NCBI GenBank assembly: GCA_963974935.1
Contig: CAXBEV010000011.1
Span: 60,884 to 124,883, forward strand
Length of the DNA stretch: 64,000 nt
From: UBA4479 sp963974935
GTDB taxonomy: Bacteria; Pseudomonadota; Alphaproteobacteria; Rhodospirillales; Casp-alpha2
Direction of reading: 5' to 3'
The stretch's first letter is position 1. Every line of letters begins with the position of its first letter. Below the pieces are notes generated by a model that was not told the origin of the DNA, searched no databases, and worked only from the letters and a program-made list of their open reading frames with translations. This document shows positions 51,356-61,114 of this stretch, piece after piece. A program made the position numbers and the translations under genes.

Positions 51356-52396
51356 ATGACCGTATTCGACGCCGCCGATTTTGATAACCATAAAGCCGTA
51401 CACTTCGTTTCCGATGCCGAAACAGGGCTTCGCGCGATCATTGCCATGCACGACACGACACTGGGACCAGCACTCGGCGGCTTGCGCATGTTTGACTATG
51501 CAAGCTCAGATAATGCGGTCACAGATGTACTTCGATTGTCGCGCGGCATGACGTTTAAGAACGCACTCGCCGGCATTCCGTATGGCGGCGGCAAGGCGGT
51601 GATCTTAGGCAACCCTAAAACGGACAAAAGCCCGGCGCTGATGCGCGCTTTAGGTCGCGCCATCGACCGCTTAGACGGCGCTTACATCACCGCCGAAGAC
51701 GTCGGCACCACCGTGGCCGACATGGATATCCTGCGCACGCAAACCAAATACGCGCGCGGTACCAGCACCGGCGTCGGCGATCCGTCGCCGTATACCGCCA
51801 GAGGTGTCGCGCATGCGATCCGCTGTGCCGTTCGCGAGAAACATCAAACAACCGATTTGTCAGGCATCCGCGTTGCCATTCAAGGTTTAGGCAACGTCGG
51901 TCGCCACTTGGCCGAGATGCTGCACGCCGAAGGCGCCAAACTCGTCGTCACCGATATTGATCCAGCCCGTCTGGATGCCGCCGCCGAAGACTTAGGCGCC
52001 GACGTGGTCGAGATCGATGCAATATACAACGCCGACGTCGACATCTTCGCCCCTTGCGCCATGGGGGCTGCGATCAATGACACCACCCTGCCCCAGCTCC
52101 GCGCCGGGATCATCTGCGGCGCCGCCAACAATCAACTGGCAACGCCGACCCACGGCGCGGCGCTCGCCGACAAAGGCATCTTATATGTGCCGGATTTCGT
52201 CGCCAACGCCGGTGGCGTCATCAATATCGGTCTTGAGGGCAGTGCGAATGACGTTGAGATCACGCAGCGCGTCGACGGCATTGCGGCGACGGTTACAGAA
52301 ATTCTGACTCGATCCCGTACCACCGGCCACTTGCCGACCGATGTCGCCGAAACGTTAGCGCGTGAGCGTATCGCCGCAGCGGCGATAGCCGCCTAA
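51356..52396 (+). CDS. Leucine dehydrogenase-type amino acid dehydrogenase
   Basis: A 346-residue NAD-dependent oxidative deaminase of the Glu/Leu/Phe/Val family. Substrate domain: LGPALGGLRMFDYAS and catalytic-Lys stretch MTFKNALAGIPYGGGKAVI; NAD domain: IQGLGNVGRHLAEML and GAANNQLATPTHGAAL. The shorter length and these signatures fit leucine (or phenylalanine/valine) dehydrogenase better than glutamate dehydrogenase. AAGGA precedes the ATG; transcription may start near 51341 from the TATAAT. Confidence 0.92.
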   Translation: MTVFDAADFDNHKAVHFVSDAETGLRAIIAMHDTTLGPALGGLRMFDYASSDNAVTDVLRLSRGMTFKNALAGIPYGGGKAVILGNPKTDKSPALMRALGRAIDRLDGAYITAEDVGTTVADMDILRTQTKYARGTSTGVGDPSPYTARGVAHAIRCAVREKHQTTDLSGIRVAIQGLGNVGRHLAEMLHAEGAKLVVTDIDPARLDAAAEDLGADVVEIDAIYNADVDIFAPCAMGAAINDTTLPQLRAGIICGAANNQLATPTHGAALADKGILYVPDFVANAGGVINIGLEGSANDVEITQRVDGIAATVTEILTRSRTTGHLPTDVAETLARERIAAAAIAA

Positions 52397-52441
52397 AAGA
52401 CGGCGTTTCAAGACGCCATCCAGGTGCGCTATAGTTGACGC

Positions 52442-53122
52442 ATGATGACACTTCGCCCTCTCATCGGTGCCGTATTGCTCGGCACGCTTGGCTTTGTCGA
52501 CGCGGCATACGCTGCAAGTTGCGATTTCGCGTTGCAGCGCGACGTCGTGATCAGCATCACCCGCAACGACGGCGCCATTGAATACAACAACCGCAACAGC
52601 CGTGCCGACCTGCAGCGCATGCAACGCCGAACCGTCCGCACCAGCGCGTTCGGAAACCAATGGACGCCGGTCGGCCTGACATTGACCGAGCTGAAATACG
52701 GGATGCAGGTAAAGATCGAGGCCATCCAGATCAACGAACAGCAGTATTGCGCGCGCCTGACGGGCGTCGACGCGCATCTGGGCTACGACAAAATTCAAGT
52801 CTTCGTGGCGCGAAAATTTCAGCCCGGCAGTTGCCACTACAACTCCATTACCGAACACGAGCTGACCCATGTGCGTGTCTTTCAAAACACGCTCAACAAT
52901 TATTTTCCCCGCCTGCAGCGACGCCTGGAGCGCGCTGCACAAGCGGTGCAGCCGGTCCGCGCCAAGACGCCCCAAGCTGCAGCCACACGGCTACAGCGCC
53001 ATTTAAGCGCCACCGTCGATCCGTTGTTTAAGGATATGAACCGCACCCTTGATCGTGAAAACGCGAAGCTGGATACCCCGGCGCGTTACCGGGCCGAGCA
53101 AGCCCGCTGCAGCAATTGGTAG
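52442..53122 (+). CDS. Secreted protein with HELTH zinc-protease-like motif
   Basis: 226 residues. A signal peptide (hydrophobic LIGAVLLGTLGFVDAAYA) precedes CDFALQRDVV; a HELTH motif (about 139-143) fits the HExxH zinc site of DUF922-like putative peptidases, and several Cys suggest disulfides. The C-terminal part is Arg/Gln-rich helix. Probably a periplasmic or secreted metal-dependent hydrolase; activity and target are unknown. Start could be either of two adjacent ATGs. Confidence 0.65.
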   Translation: MMTLRPLIGAVLLGTLGFVDAAYAASCDFALQRDVVISITRNDGAIEYNNRNSRADLQRMQRRTVRTSAFGNQWTPVGLTLTELKYGMQVKIEAIQINEQQYCARLTGVDAHLGYDKIQVFVARKFQPGSCHYNSITEHELTHVRVFQNTLNNYFPRLQRRLERAAQAVQPVRAKTPQAAATRLQRHLSATVDPLFKDMNRTLDRENAKLDTPARYRAEQARCSNW

Positions 53123-53129
53123 CTGAGAC

Positions 53130-55406
53130 TTATTTCGACGTTGCGATGAACACGCCGTTCCAATCAGCGGGCGGCGGCGCTTCGCGGTACAATGTAATCC
53201 GCTCGTCATACAAATCGCACAAAATGTGCAGGTTGACTTCCAGCTTCCAAGGCTTCTTCTCATCAGATCCGAGATCGCGGATCTCGTCGAACATTTCCTG
53301 CGCTTGATCCCACTGTTGCGCGCGGTACATTTCCATAGCGTCGAAGATCAGCTTTTGTAGATACTGGAATTTGGGATCGGCCAATACTTCTTCATCGCCC
53401 ATCAGGCCGTAAATCATTGTGCCCGAGGTCTTGCCCTTCACCTGGATGAAGTCGAGATCAATGGTGGCGAGGCGTTCTTTCACCGCATTCCGCGTGTTCG
53501 GGCCAAGTACCACGTTCATGCCGTAGCTTTTGCTCTGACCTTCAAGGCGGGCGGCCAGGTTCACGGCGTCGCCCAGCACTGAATAGTCAAAGCGCATGTC
53601 GGACCCCATGTTGCCGACCACGCACGGCCCGGTGTTGAGGCCGAGACCGACCTTGAGCGGAATGTGCTTGCGGCCTTCTTCGACGGCTTCAATTTCCAAA
53701 CGCGCGTTCAACGGTTCCATCTCGCCGAGCATCGCCAGTGCAGACACACAGCCATTGTATTCCTGATCGTCGTCATCTAACGGCGCATTCCAAAACGCCA
53801 TGATGCAATCGCCCATGTATTTGTCGATGGTGCCGCGGCGCTCCAAAATCACGTTGGTGAGCGGCGTCAGCAGCTTGTTGATCAACGCCGTCAGACCGAC
53901 CGCGTCAAACTGTTCGGAGATCGTCGTAAAGCCGCGTACATCGCAGAACAACAGCGTCATATCGCGCTGGTCGCCGCCCAGCTTCAACGCACCCGGATCG
54001 CCGGCGACACGCTCGACCATATCGGGTGACAGATATTTAGAGAACGCGTCGCGGGTCTGGCGCCGGCTCGCTTCTTCGCGCGAATACCCAGCGTAGGTCA
54101 TCGATGTGTACATGACCAAAATACCGACCGTCGCATAGGTCGCGTCCAGCAGCACCAAATGTTCCGAAAACAGATACCACGACGTGCCGAGCGCGCCGCC
54201 AGCAACAACGAAAAACAACAGCGCCGTCCATTTGGCACCGACCCACGGCACCAGAATGATCATGATGATACCGCCGACGAGAAGAATCGATAGCTCGGCC
54301 GCATCGGCATAGTTCGGACGCACCAAGTATTTCTTGTGCACGATGGCCTCAATCAACTGTGCGTGCACCTCAACCCCAGGAATATCCCGCTCGGTCGGGA
54401 TCGAACGAATATCTCGGAGACCCACGGCCGACGTCCCCACGATCGTCAGCTTGCCACGAATTTTTGCCGGATCTGCGGAGCCGTTGAGAACCTCATAGGC
54501 GGGCACGTATTTGTCCCAGTCGCGCTCGGAAAAATACGGCCAGATTTGCCCGACTCGGTCGGTCGTGACCATGATGTCTTTGCTGACTGCGGCGCCCACC
54601 ATGCCCGCATCGTTGACCTGTGCCAGCACGGTTTGACGCCCGGTGGCGACGCGCAGCATTTCGATGGCCAGCGCCGGAAAATATTCGCCGTCATGGATAA
54701 AAAAAGCCGGTATGTTGCGCACGATGCCGTCTTTGCCCGGCACAACCGAGAAAATGCCGTGACCGCCGAATTTTCCGGTCGCCGCCTGCTCAATCACCGG
54801 GATGTTGCGCACCAAGGCCGGAAAATTTCGTAGATAAACCGAGGGATCCTGCGCTTGCCGGCTGAGCTTACGAACCGCCACAGATTTTTTCACCGGTGGA
54901 CCGCGCACGCCCTCGGTCTCGTTTGGGCGACCCGCCTGCCCCAGCACAACGCGCGACCGCTTAATCACGTCGGCAAAAATCTGGTCGTTGCTTTTCAGCG
55001 TCTTGAGACGCGCAATTGTGGCGTCGTCCAGACCTTGCAGGGTGCTCGCGACGCTATCGGGATTCATCCTGTCGGGCTCGGCAAACACGATGTCGAAGGC
55101 CACCAACACGGCGCCCATCTGCATCAGGTTCTGCGTCAATTGCGCCAACACGTTGCGCGGCCATGGCCACTGACCGATGGTCTCGAGACTTTGTTCGTCC
55201 AAATCGATGATGGTGACGGGTTTATTCGCCGGATCGGGAATCTCGCGCGGCTTGATCTCTTGATAGGCGTCAAAAACCTTGTTGCGCCAAAAATCCAGAA
55301 AGCCCGTTTGGGTCTTCACGTCGACATAATAAAGGCCAATGAACGCCACCAGCAAAAACATGCCGAGCGAGCGCTCAAAGCCGAAGACCTTCTTTAAAAT
55401 GCGCAC
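53130..55406 (-). CDS. Adenylate/guanylate cyclase with CHASE2 sensor domain
   Basis: A 758-residue membrane signalling protein. N-terminal helix, extracytoplasmic CHASE2 domain (about 35-330; PVTIIDLDEQSLETIGQWPWPRNVLAQL, ALVAFDIVFAEPD), three membrane helices (about 345-440), then a class III cyclase domain: LFCDVRGFTTISEQFD, DKYMGDCIMAFWNAP (metal Asp) and GLNTGPCVVGNMGS with DAVNLAARLEG. Makes cAMP (or cGMP) in response to an unknown periplasmic signal. GTG start at 55406 chosen with GGGGG upstream; the frame opens at 55445. Divergent from the type I secretion operon. Confidence 0.93.
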   Translation of the reverse strand: MRILKKVFGFERSLGMFLLVAFIGLYYVDVKTQTGFLDFWRNKVFDAYQEIKPREIPDPANKPVTIIDLDEQSLETIGQWPWPRNVLAQLTQNLMQMGAVLVAFDIVFAEPDRMNPDSVASTLQGLDDATIARLKTLKSNDQIFADVIKRSRVVLGQAGRPNETEGVRGPPVKKSVAVRKLSRQAQDPSVYLRNFPALVRNIPVIEQAATGKFGGHGIFSVVPGKDGIVRNIPAFFIHDGEYFPALAIEMLRVATGRQTVLAQVNDAGMVGAAVSKDIMVTTDRVGQIWPYFSERDWDKYVPAYEVLNGSADPAKIRGKLTIVGTSAVGLRDIRSIPTERDIPGVEVHAQLIEAIVHKKYLVRPNYADAAELSILLVGGIIMIILVPWVGAKWTALLFFVVAGGALGTSWYLFSEHLVLLDATYATVGILVMYTSMTYAGYSREEASRRQTRDAFSKYLSPDMVERVAGDPGALKLGGDQRDMTLLFCDVRGFTTISEQFDAVGLTALINKLLTPLTNVILERRGTIDKYMGDCIMAFWNAPLDDDDQEYNGCVSALAMLGEMEPLNARLEIEAVEEGRKHIPLKVGLGLNTGPCVVGNMGSDMRFDYSVLGDAVNLAARLEGQSKSYGMNVVLGPNTRNAVKERLATIDLDFIQVKGKTSGTMIYGLMGDEEVLADPKFQYLQKLIFDAMEMYRAQQWDQAQEMFDEIRDLGSDEKKPWKLEVNLHILCDLYDERITLYREAPPPADWNGVFIATSK

Positions 55407-55570
55407 GTCATGTTGCCCCCAAAATCCCCAGCGCGCAGTGTACACTTTTTCAAAGCTATCGGGTCAAGCGTCTTTCGACATTTACCCCGGGTATGTGCTA
55501 AAAGAGCAGCAACGTCGACGTTGCGCCCAATGTGGGCGTCGGCCATGGCGAGCAAAGACATAAGGTGCGC

Positions 55571-57769
55571 ATGAGCGAACAAGATAAACGTGCGTGGCTA
55601 AAACCGATTCTCAAACCGCTCCGACCGATCTTTCGCGAGGTCGTGTTGATGTCGGCGTTTGTCAATTTGTTGGCGCTGGCAGTGCCGATCTTCTCGTTAC
55701 AAGTCTACGACCGTGTCGTCGGCACCGGGGGCCTAACGACCTTGTGGGGCCTGGTGATCGGGATGGCGCTGGTGTTGCTATTCGATCTTGCACTCAAGCA
55801 GGCACGCTCGCGAATCATGCAGACCGTGGCACTGCGCGTCGATGTCATCGTCGGTCGGCACCTGTTCGACAAATTGGTCAGCCTGCCGCTGCATGTGTTG
55901 GAAACCAAACCGGCCAGCTATTGGCAGTCGCTGTTTCGCGATGTCGATGTGGTCCGCAACACCGTATCGGGTGCCTCCGCAATTCTGATCTGCGATTTTC
56001 CGTTTATCATCGTGTTCTTCGTGCTGATCTGGATCATCGCCGCCCCGATCGCCTGGGTTTTGTTAATCATCATGCCGTTGTTCATGTTGGTCACTTGGCG
56101 ATCCGGCAGCGTGATGGCGCAAGCCAACGCGGCGGAACGCGAGAGCACCCAGTCCCGCGACGCCTTGATCGGCGAATTGATCCAAGGCCGCACCACGATC
56201 AAGGCGCTGGCGCTCGAACGGTCAATGCGACCACTTTGGGAAGACACACACGCTGAAAACATCGCGCAATCCATGTACCGGGGCAACCGGACCGATTTTT
56301 ATACCAACTGTTCGCAAAGCCTGACGCAGTCGACGACGATCTTCCTGACCACGGTCGGTGCCTATCAGATCGTCAATCAGAACCTGACCATGGGCGCGCT
56401 GATCGCGACCAACATGTTGTCGGGCCGCCTGCTTGGACCGCTCAACCAACTGGTCGGGCAATGGCGTGCATACAACGGCTTTAAGCAGTCGGTGGATCGC
56501 TTGGGCGAGGTATTCTCGACAATCTCAGACCGGGCCGAAAGCGAAGTGCAGTTGGATAAGCCGAAGGGTGAGTTAACCGTCGAGAACCTGACTTTTGCGT
56601 ATAACGAAGGCGCAAAACCGGTGGTCGACGACGTGTCGATCAAAATCCGCGCAGGCGGCGTACATGCGCTCGTCGGCCGCAATGGATCCGGCAAAACGAC
56701 CCTGCTGAAAATGCTGCAGGGCCTGTACCCGCCGACCAACGGGCGCGTGTTGTTGGACGGCGCCGACATCGGTCAGTTCTCGCGCACCGAGCTTGCGTCT
56801 TGGATGGGCTACGTGCCGCAAGAAACCGTGCTGTTCGCCGGCACCGTCCGCGACAACATCGTGCACCGTTTCCCAGACGCCGATGACGAGCAGATCATCG
56901 GCGCCGCAACGGCGGCTGGCGTGCACCATTTCATCATCGATCTGCCCGATGGCTATGCCACCGACATTGGTGAAGCCGGTCGACGGTTGTCGGGTGGTCA
57001 GCGCCAACGAATCGCTGTCGCCCGTGCCTTGTTGGGTAATCCTGCCGTGTTGCTGCTGGACGAGCCGTCCGCCAGCCTGGACCGCCAAGCCGAGCAAGAA
57101 CTCAGGAAAACCCTGGTCGAGATCGGCAAGACACGAACCGTCATCATCGTCACGCACAGCCCGATCCTGTTGGCGGCCTGCGACGACCTCGTGGCGTTGG
57201 ACAAAGGCAAAGTCGCCCTCGCTGGCCCGTCCCGCGAGATTCTGCCGAAACTATTCGGCCAGCAGCCGATGGCAGCACGCAACGATCAAACCGATCCAGC
57301 CGCGGCGCCTGCGGAACCTGCAATACCCGGCCTGCCGCCACTGAAAGATCCGCCGAAGGCCACCCCCCAAGCACCTCCGACGCCACAGCCAATACCGCAG
57401 CAGCTCACAGCGGCGCCATCGAAAGCACCGCCTGCAGTCGGCAAAGCGGCCCCACCGCCGACTGCAGCGCCCAAACCTGCCCCGGCGCCTGCGTCTGCGC
57501 CCGCTGGCGGCGGTGCTGCGGAAACGATTGCAGCACGCGCGAAAGACAACGCGAAACAGGCCGCGACTGCGCCGAAAACGAGCCCGGGCACGCCGGTGAC
57601 GGCAGACCCCAGCGTGCCGTCGGGCAATATGTTCAAGCTCGATGGCGATGCGAAACGGTTGCTTGATGACCCATATGCGGATTTAATTAAGGGCAATCAG
57701 GAAGAGCATAAGCGCAAAGCGCCTGCGGATGCAGCGGCTGGCGCAGGCCCCTCGAAGCCAAGATCATGA
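55571..57769 (+). CDS. Type I secretion ABC transporter (peptidase-less) with long Pro/Ala tail
   Basis: A 732-residue inner-membrane exporter: membrane domain about 20-300 with LALAVPIFSLQVYDRVVGTG, then the ATPase with Walker A VGRNGSGKTTLLK (~368), signature RRLSGGQRQRIAVARALL (~472) and Walker B AVLLLDEPSASLD (~492). No C39 or inactive C39-like domain is present, as in LapB/PrtD-type exporters of RTX proteins. Residues 563-732 are a Pro/Ala-rich tail ending in a charged stretch, unusual in this family. With the HlyD gene next door and TolC (46732) it could make a complete channel; no RTX substrate gene is in the window. Start ATG 55571 has AAGG upstream. Confidence 0.92.
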   Translation: MSEQDKRAWLKPILKPLRPIFREVVLMSAFVNLLALAVPIFSLQVYDRVVGTGGLTTLWGLVIGMALVLLFDLALKQARSRIMQTVALRVDVIVGRHLFDKLVSLPLHVLETKPASYWQSLFRDVDVVRNTVSGASAILICDFPFIIVFFVLIWIIAAPIAWVLLIIMPLFMLVTWRSGSVMAQANAAERESTQSRDALIGELIQGRTTIKALALERSMRPLWEDTHAENIAQSMYRGNRTDFYTNCSQSLTQSTTIFLTTVGAYQIVNQNLTMGALIATNMLSGRLLGPLNQLVGQWRAYNGFKQSVDRLGEVFSTISDRAESEVQLDKPKGELTVENLTFAYNEGAKPVVDDVSIKIRAGGVHALVGRNGSGKTTLLKMLQGLYPPTNGRVLLDGADIGQFSRTELASWMGYVPQETVLFAGTVRDNIVHRFPDADDEQIIGAATAAGVHHFIIDLPDGYATDIGEAGRRLSGGQRQRIAVARALLGNPAVLLLDEPSASLDRQAEQELRKTLVEIGKTRTVIIVTHSPILLAACDDLVALDKGKVALAGPSREILPKLFGQQPMAARNDQTDPAAAPAEPAIPGLPPLKDPPKATPQAPPTPQPIPQQLTAAPSKAPPAVGKAAPPPTAAPKPAPAPASAPAGGGAAETIAARAKDNAKQAATAPKTSPGTPVTADPSVPSGNMFKLDGDAKRLLDDPYADLIKGNQEEHKRKAPADAAAGAGPSKPRS

Positions 57770-57825
57770 GATACGGCACCTAAAGGTATGCAGATGATGC
57801 ACACGTTTACCCATGGAGACAGCCG

Positions 57826-59211
57826 ATGAGCCCCGACGCTTCCGGATTGGATACAATAAAGCGCGACGAAAACGCCGCTGCAAAGGCCCCGGAGCGCACG
57901 ATGCCGAAAGGCCTGACGGCATCGGACAAGCTCGACATGATGTTGAACCAAAACCCGCTACCGGGCTGGCGTCTGTTGGCGTGGCCTGTGATGCTGTTGC
58001 TGGCAGTCGGCGTAATTTGGGCTAACTTCGCCACCCTCGACGAGGTTGCGATTGCAACCGGTGAAGTCGTACCGGCAGGCCGTATCAGCGTCGTGCAGCA
58101 CCTCGAAGGCGGCATTATCCAAGATATCTATATCTCCGAAGGCGACACCGTGCGCGAAGGGCAGACGCTGATGCAGCTCGATCTGGCATCGGGCGGCACC
58201 AACCGCGAGGAATTGCAGGTTCGCATCGACAGTGAGCGCTTAATCAAAGCGCGCTTGGAAGCGGAAGCCGAAGGCAAGGAGTTGGTGTTCCCCGAAGACG
58301 TATCACAACGCCGCCCGGCGATTGTCGCCGCCCAGCGTCAAGCCTTTGAAGCGCGCCGCCGCGAACTCGGCTCGACCTTGCAGGTGATGCGCGAACAGGT
58401 GAAACAGCGCGAACTGGAAGTCGAAGAGCTGACCGCGCGCGCGCGCGCCGTGGAAAGTAATTACAAGCTCGCGTCCGAGCGCCTGAAAATGTCGAAGTCC
58501 CTACTTGCCGAGGGTCTGACCGCGAAAATGGAACACCTTGAGCTTGAAGCCGAGGTTGAGAATCTGGACGGTGAAATGCGCTCGTTGCGCCCCTCTATGC
58601 CGAAAGTGCAAGCCGCCGTCGAAGAAGCCCGCCAGCGTCTGCAGGAAACCGAAAGCCGCTTCCGACGTGAATCTCAAGATCAGCTCGGCAAGATCGAAGA
58701 AAACATCGCCCGGGTCACCGAACTATTGAGCGAAGCCGATGCCCAGGGCGTGCGCACCGAGATTAAAAGCGCGATCAACGGCGTCGTCAAAAACATGCGC
58801 TACAACGCCATCGGTAACGTCATCAAGCCAGGCGAGCCGATCATGGAAATCGTGCCGACCGGCGATAACTTGGTGATCGAAGCGAAATTGAATCCCGTAG
58901 ACCGCGGCTATGTCACCGAAGGCCAGGCCGCGACGGTGAAAATCTCTACGTATGACTTCACCCGGTACGGCGGTCTTGAAGGCCAAGTGGTCCGCGTTGC
59001 GCCCGACAGCAGCACCGACGAAGACGGCGCACCTTACTTCCGGGTTGTGGTGCGGACCGATAAAAACTTTTTGGGCCGGGTCGAGGGTGATTTACCGATC
59101 ACACCGGGTATGCAGGCAACCGTCGACATCCACACCGGCGAAAAGTCGGTGATGGATTACTTGGTGAAGCCGGTCCTAAAACTTCGCCACGAAGCCTTCC
59201 GCGAGCGGTAA
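57826..59211 (+). CDS. Type I secretion membrane fusion protein, HlyD family
   Basis: A 461-residue periplasmic adaptor. One membrane helix (LLAWPVMLLLAVGVIWANF), then the family block AIATGEVVPAGRISVVQHLEGGIIQDIYISEGDTV (biotinyl-lipoyl-like half), a long coiled coil (about 130-310, Glu/Arg-rich) and the second half with KSAINGVVKNMRYNAIGNVIKPGEPIMEIVPTGDN. Links the ABC exporter to an outer-membrane TolC-type channel. Lies 56 bp downstream of the ABC gene; GGAG precedes the ATG. Confidence 0.95.
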   Translation: MSPDASGLDTIKRDENAAAKAPERTMPKGLTASDKLDMMLNQNPLPGWRLLAWPVMLLLAVGVIWANFATLDEVAIATGEVVPAGRISVVQHLEGGIIQDIYISEGDTVREGQTLMQLDLASGGTNREELQVRIDSERLIKARLEAEAEGKELVFPEDVSQRRPAIVAAQRQAFEARRRELGSTLQVMREQVKQRELEVEELTARARAVESNYKLASERLKMSKSLLAEGLTAKMEHLELEAEVENLDGEMRSLRPSMPKVQAAVEEARQRLQETESRFRRESQDQLGKIEENIARVTELLSEADAQGVRTEIKSAINGVVKNMRYNAIGNVIKPGEPIMEIVPTGDNLVIEAKLNPVDRGYVTEGQAATVKISTYDFTRYGGLEGQVVRVAPDSSTDEDGAPYFRVVVRTDKNFLGRVEGDLPITPGMQATVDIHTGEKSVMDYLVKPVLKLRHEAFRER

Positions 59212-59230
59212 TCGTCAAATCATCCAAAGA

Positions 59231-60076
59231 CTACAGCATCTCCAAATGCGATGGCCCGCTCGGCGGCGGGAAAGCCGCGTCGAGGGCGGCATGATCTTCG
59301 GCATCCAGGGTGATATCCAGGGCTTCGATGTTTTGATCGATATGCGCGTGGCTGACGGATTTTGGAATCGCGATAATGTTGTCTTGCGCTAGGACCCAAG
59401 CCAGCGCGACCTGCAACGGCGCAACCCCGTAACGGGCTGCAATTTGCGACAACACCGGCACGCCTTTGAGGCGCCCTTGCTCCAGCGGCGAATATGCCAT
59501 CACCGGCACACCCCGCTTTTCGCATTCCGGCAACACATCCCATTCCACGCCCCGACGACTCAGATTGTAGAGAATCTGGTTGGTGGCCAAAGCGCTGCCG
59601 CCGTTGCACGCACACCATTCATCCATGTCGGCGGCGTCGAAGTTTGAGACGCCAAAATAACGAATTTTACCCGATCCGCGCAGGGTTTCGAATGCATCAA
59701 GCGTTTCTTGGAACGGCGCTGCGCCACGCCAGTGCAGAAGGTACAAATCGATGTGATCCGTACCCAAACGGGTGAGACTGCGCTCACACGCTTCAATGAC
59801 GCCGTCGAAATGCGCATGGTTGGGCAACACCTTGGAGACGATAAAAACATCGTCGCGGGGTACTGCATCGAAGCCTGCAAGCGCCGCACCGACGACGTCT
59901 TCAGCACCGCCATTGGCATACATCTCGGCGGTATCGATCAGCCGGATACCGCGTTCCAACGCATAGCGCACGGCGCCGACCTCGCGCACGAACTGAGACG
60001 CAGATTCTCCCATGAACCAGGTGCCGAGGCCCAACGTAGGCACGGTTTCACCGCCGGGTAATTCTATGGTACGCAT
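59231..60076 (-). CDS. Aldo/keto reductase
   Basis: A 281-residue NADPH-dependent carbonyl reductase. TIM-barrel marks: IELPGGETVPTLGLGTWFMGES, catalytic Asp-Tyr in DTAEMYANGGAEDVVG, Lys in DVFIVSKVLPNHA and His in LYLLHWRGAAPF; C-terminal NIIAIPKSVSHAH binds NADPH phosphate. Substrate unknown. ATG at 60076 follows AGAGG. Convergent with the HlyD gene. Confidence 0.94.
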   Translation of the reverse strand: MRTIELPGGETVPTLGLGTWFMGESASQFVREVGAVRYALERGIRLIDTAEMYANGGAEDVVGAALAGFDAVPRDDVFIVSKVLPNHAHFDGVIEACERSLTRLGTDHIDLYLLHWRGAAPFQETLDAFETLRGSGKIRYFGVSNFDAADMDEWCACNGGSALATNQILYNLSRRGVEWDVLPECEKRGVPVMAYSPLEQGRLKGVPVLSQIAARYGVAPLQVALAWVLAQDNIIAIPKSVSHAHIDQNIEALDITLDAEDHAALDAAFPPPSGPSHLEML

Positions 60077-60171
60077 AGCTGGCCTCTTACTCGTTGCAGA
60101 TATCGATATAACGTAGCAAATCGGAAAATCAGAATACACAATCACGCACAAAAGAAAGTGCGCTAATCATT

Positions 60172-60185
60172 TCTTAAACATAAGA
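60172..60185. repeat. Small inverted repeat upstream of motA
   Basis: TCTTA-AACA-TAAGA in the 216-bp gap before motA; a possible operator, with no known match. Confidence 0.3.
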
Positions 60186-60292
60186 GATTCTTTATAGTAC
60201 AGAGATTCGCTAGGCGTTTGGTGTCGTCTGGTATTTAATTCGGGGGGGGCCGCTCGGCCTACCTTAGGGGAACTGGCTGAGAAGCGGACAGC

Positions 60293-61087
60293 ATGTCACT
60301 CGCAACCATATTCGGCGTACTCGGCGCGATGGGCCTTTTTATCGGTGCCATTGTGTTTGCCACCAACAACTTTGTTATTTTCCTAAGCGGGTCCAGCTTC
60401 GTCATGGTCGCCGGCGGCACCTTAGCGTCGACGTTTATTTCATATGAACCGCGCTACGTGTTGCTGTCTTTGAAACTGATCTGGCGCATTATTTTCTCGC
60501 CCAAGGTCGGCCGCAACATGCTGAAAAGCGAAGTCGGGCGGATCATCCGCTGGGCGTACACGGTGCAGAAAAATGGCGTCCCTGCGCTTGAGGCCGAGGC
60601 CATGAAAGCCACAAAGAACGACAAGTTCCTCCGCTTCGGCGTGGAGATGGTGGTTTCAGGCTACACTGGCGATGAAGTTCGCGAAATCATGACAAACACC
60701 ATCGAGACCACTTATGGCCGCAACACCATCCAAGTCGATATCTTGAAGAATATGGCCGCCGCCGCCCCGGCCTTCGGCATGATCGGGACGTTGGTCGGCT
60801 TGATCATCATGCTCGACAACATGGGTGGTGATCCGTCGTCGCTGGGTAAAGGTTTGGCCGTCGCCTTGCTGACGACACTGTACGGCGTGTTGTTCGCACG
60901 CATTATCTTCCTGCCGACCGCGACCAAGATTTTGCAGCGCGAGCAAATCATTAAGTTTCGCAATTATCTTTTGGCAGAAGGCTTGGCGCTGTTGGCCGAC
61001 AAGAAAAGCCCACGCTATATCCAAGATAAAATGAACAGTTATCTTGATCCGTCGATCCACTTCAACATCGATAAGATGAAGAAATAA
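60293..61087 (+). CDS. motA: MotA/TolQ/ExbB-type proton channel, MotA-like
   Basis: A 264-residue inner-membrane protein with four helices. Helix 3-4 block PAFGMIGTLVGLIIMLDNMGGDPSSLGKGLAVALLTTLYGVLFARI carries the Pro and Gly residues typical of flagellar MotA stators; the cytoplasmic loop between helices 2 and 3 is about 90 residues. With MotB it uses proton flow to turn the flagellum. The next gene is motB, so both stator parts are together. No other flagellar gene is in the window. Confidence 0.92.
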   Translation: MSLATIFGVLGAMGLFIGAIVFATNNFVIFLSGSSFVMVAGGTLASTFISYEPRYVLLSLKLIWRIIFSPKVGRNMLKSEVGRIIRWAYTVQKNGVPALEAEAMKATKNDKFLRFGVEMVVSGYTGDEVREIMTNTIETTYGRNTIQVDILKNMAAAAPAFGMIGTLVGLIIMLDNMGGDPSSLGKGLAVALLTTLYGVLFARIIFLPTATKILQREQIIKFRNYLLAEGLALLADKKSPRYIQDKMNSYLDPSIHFNIDKMKK

Positions 61088-61114
61088 CAGCGTCGGGAAG
61101 GCTTCGGAGGCCCC

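Noticed and set aside
55407..60290. RTX adhesin or toxin substrate for the type I secretion genes
   Set aside because: No frame with GGxGxDxLx repeats exists in this region or elsewhere in the window.
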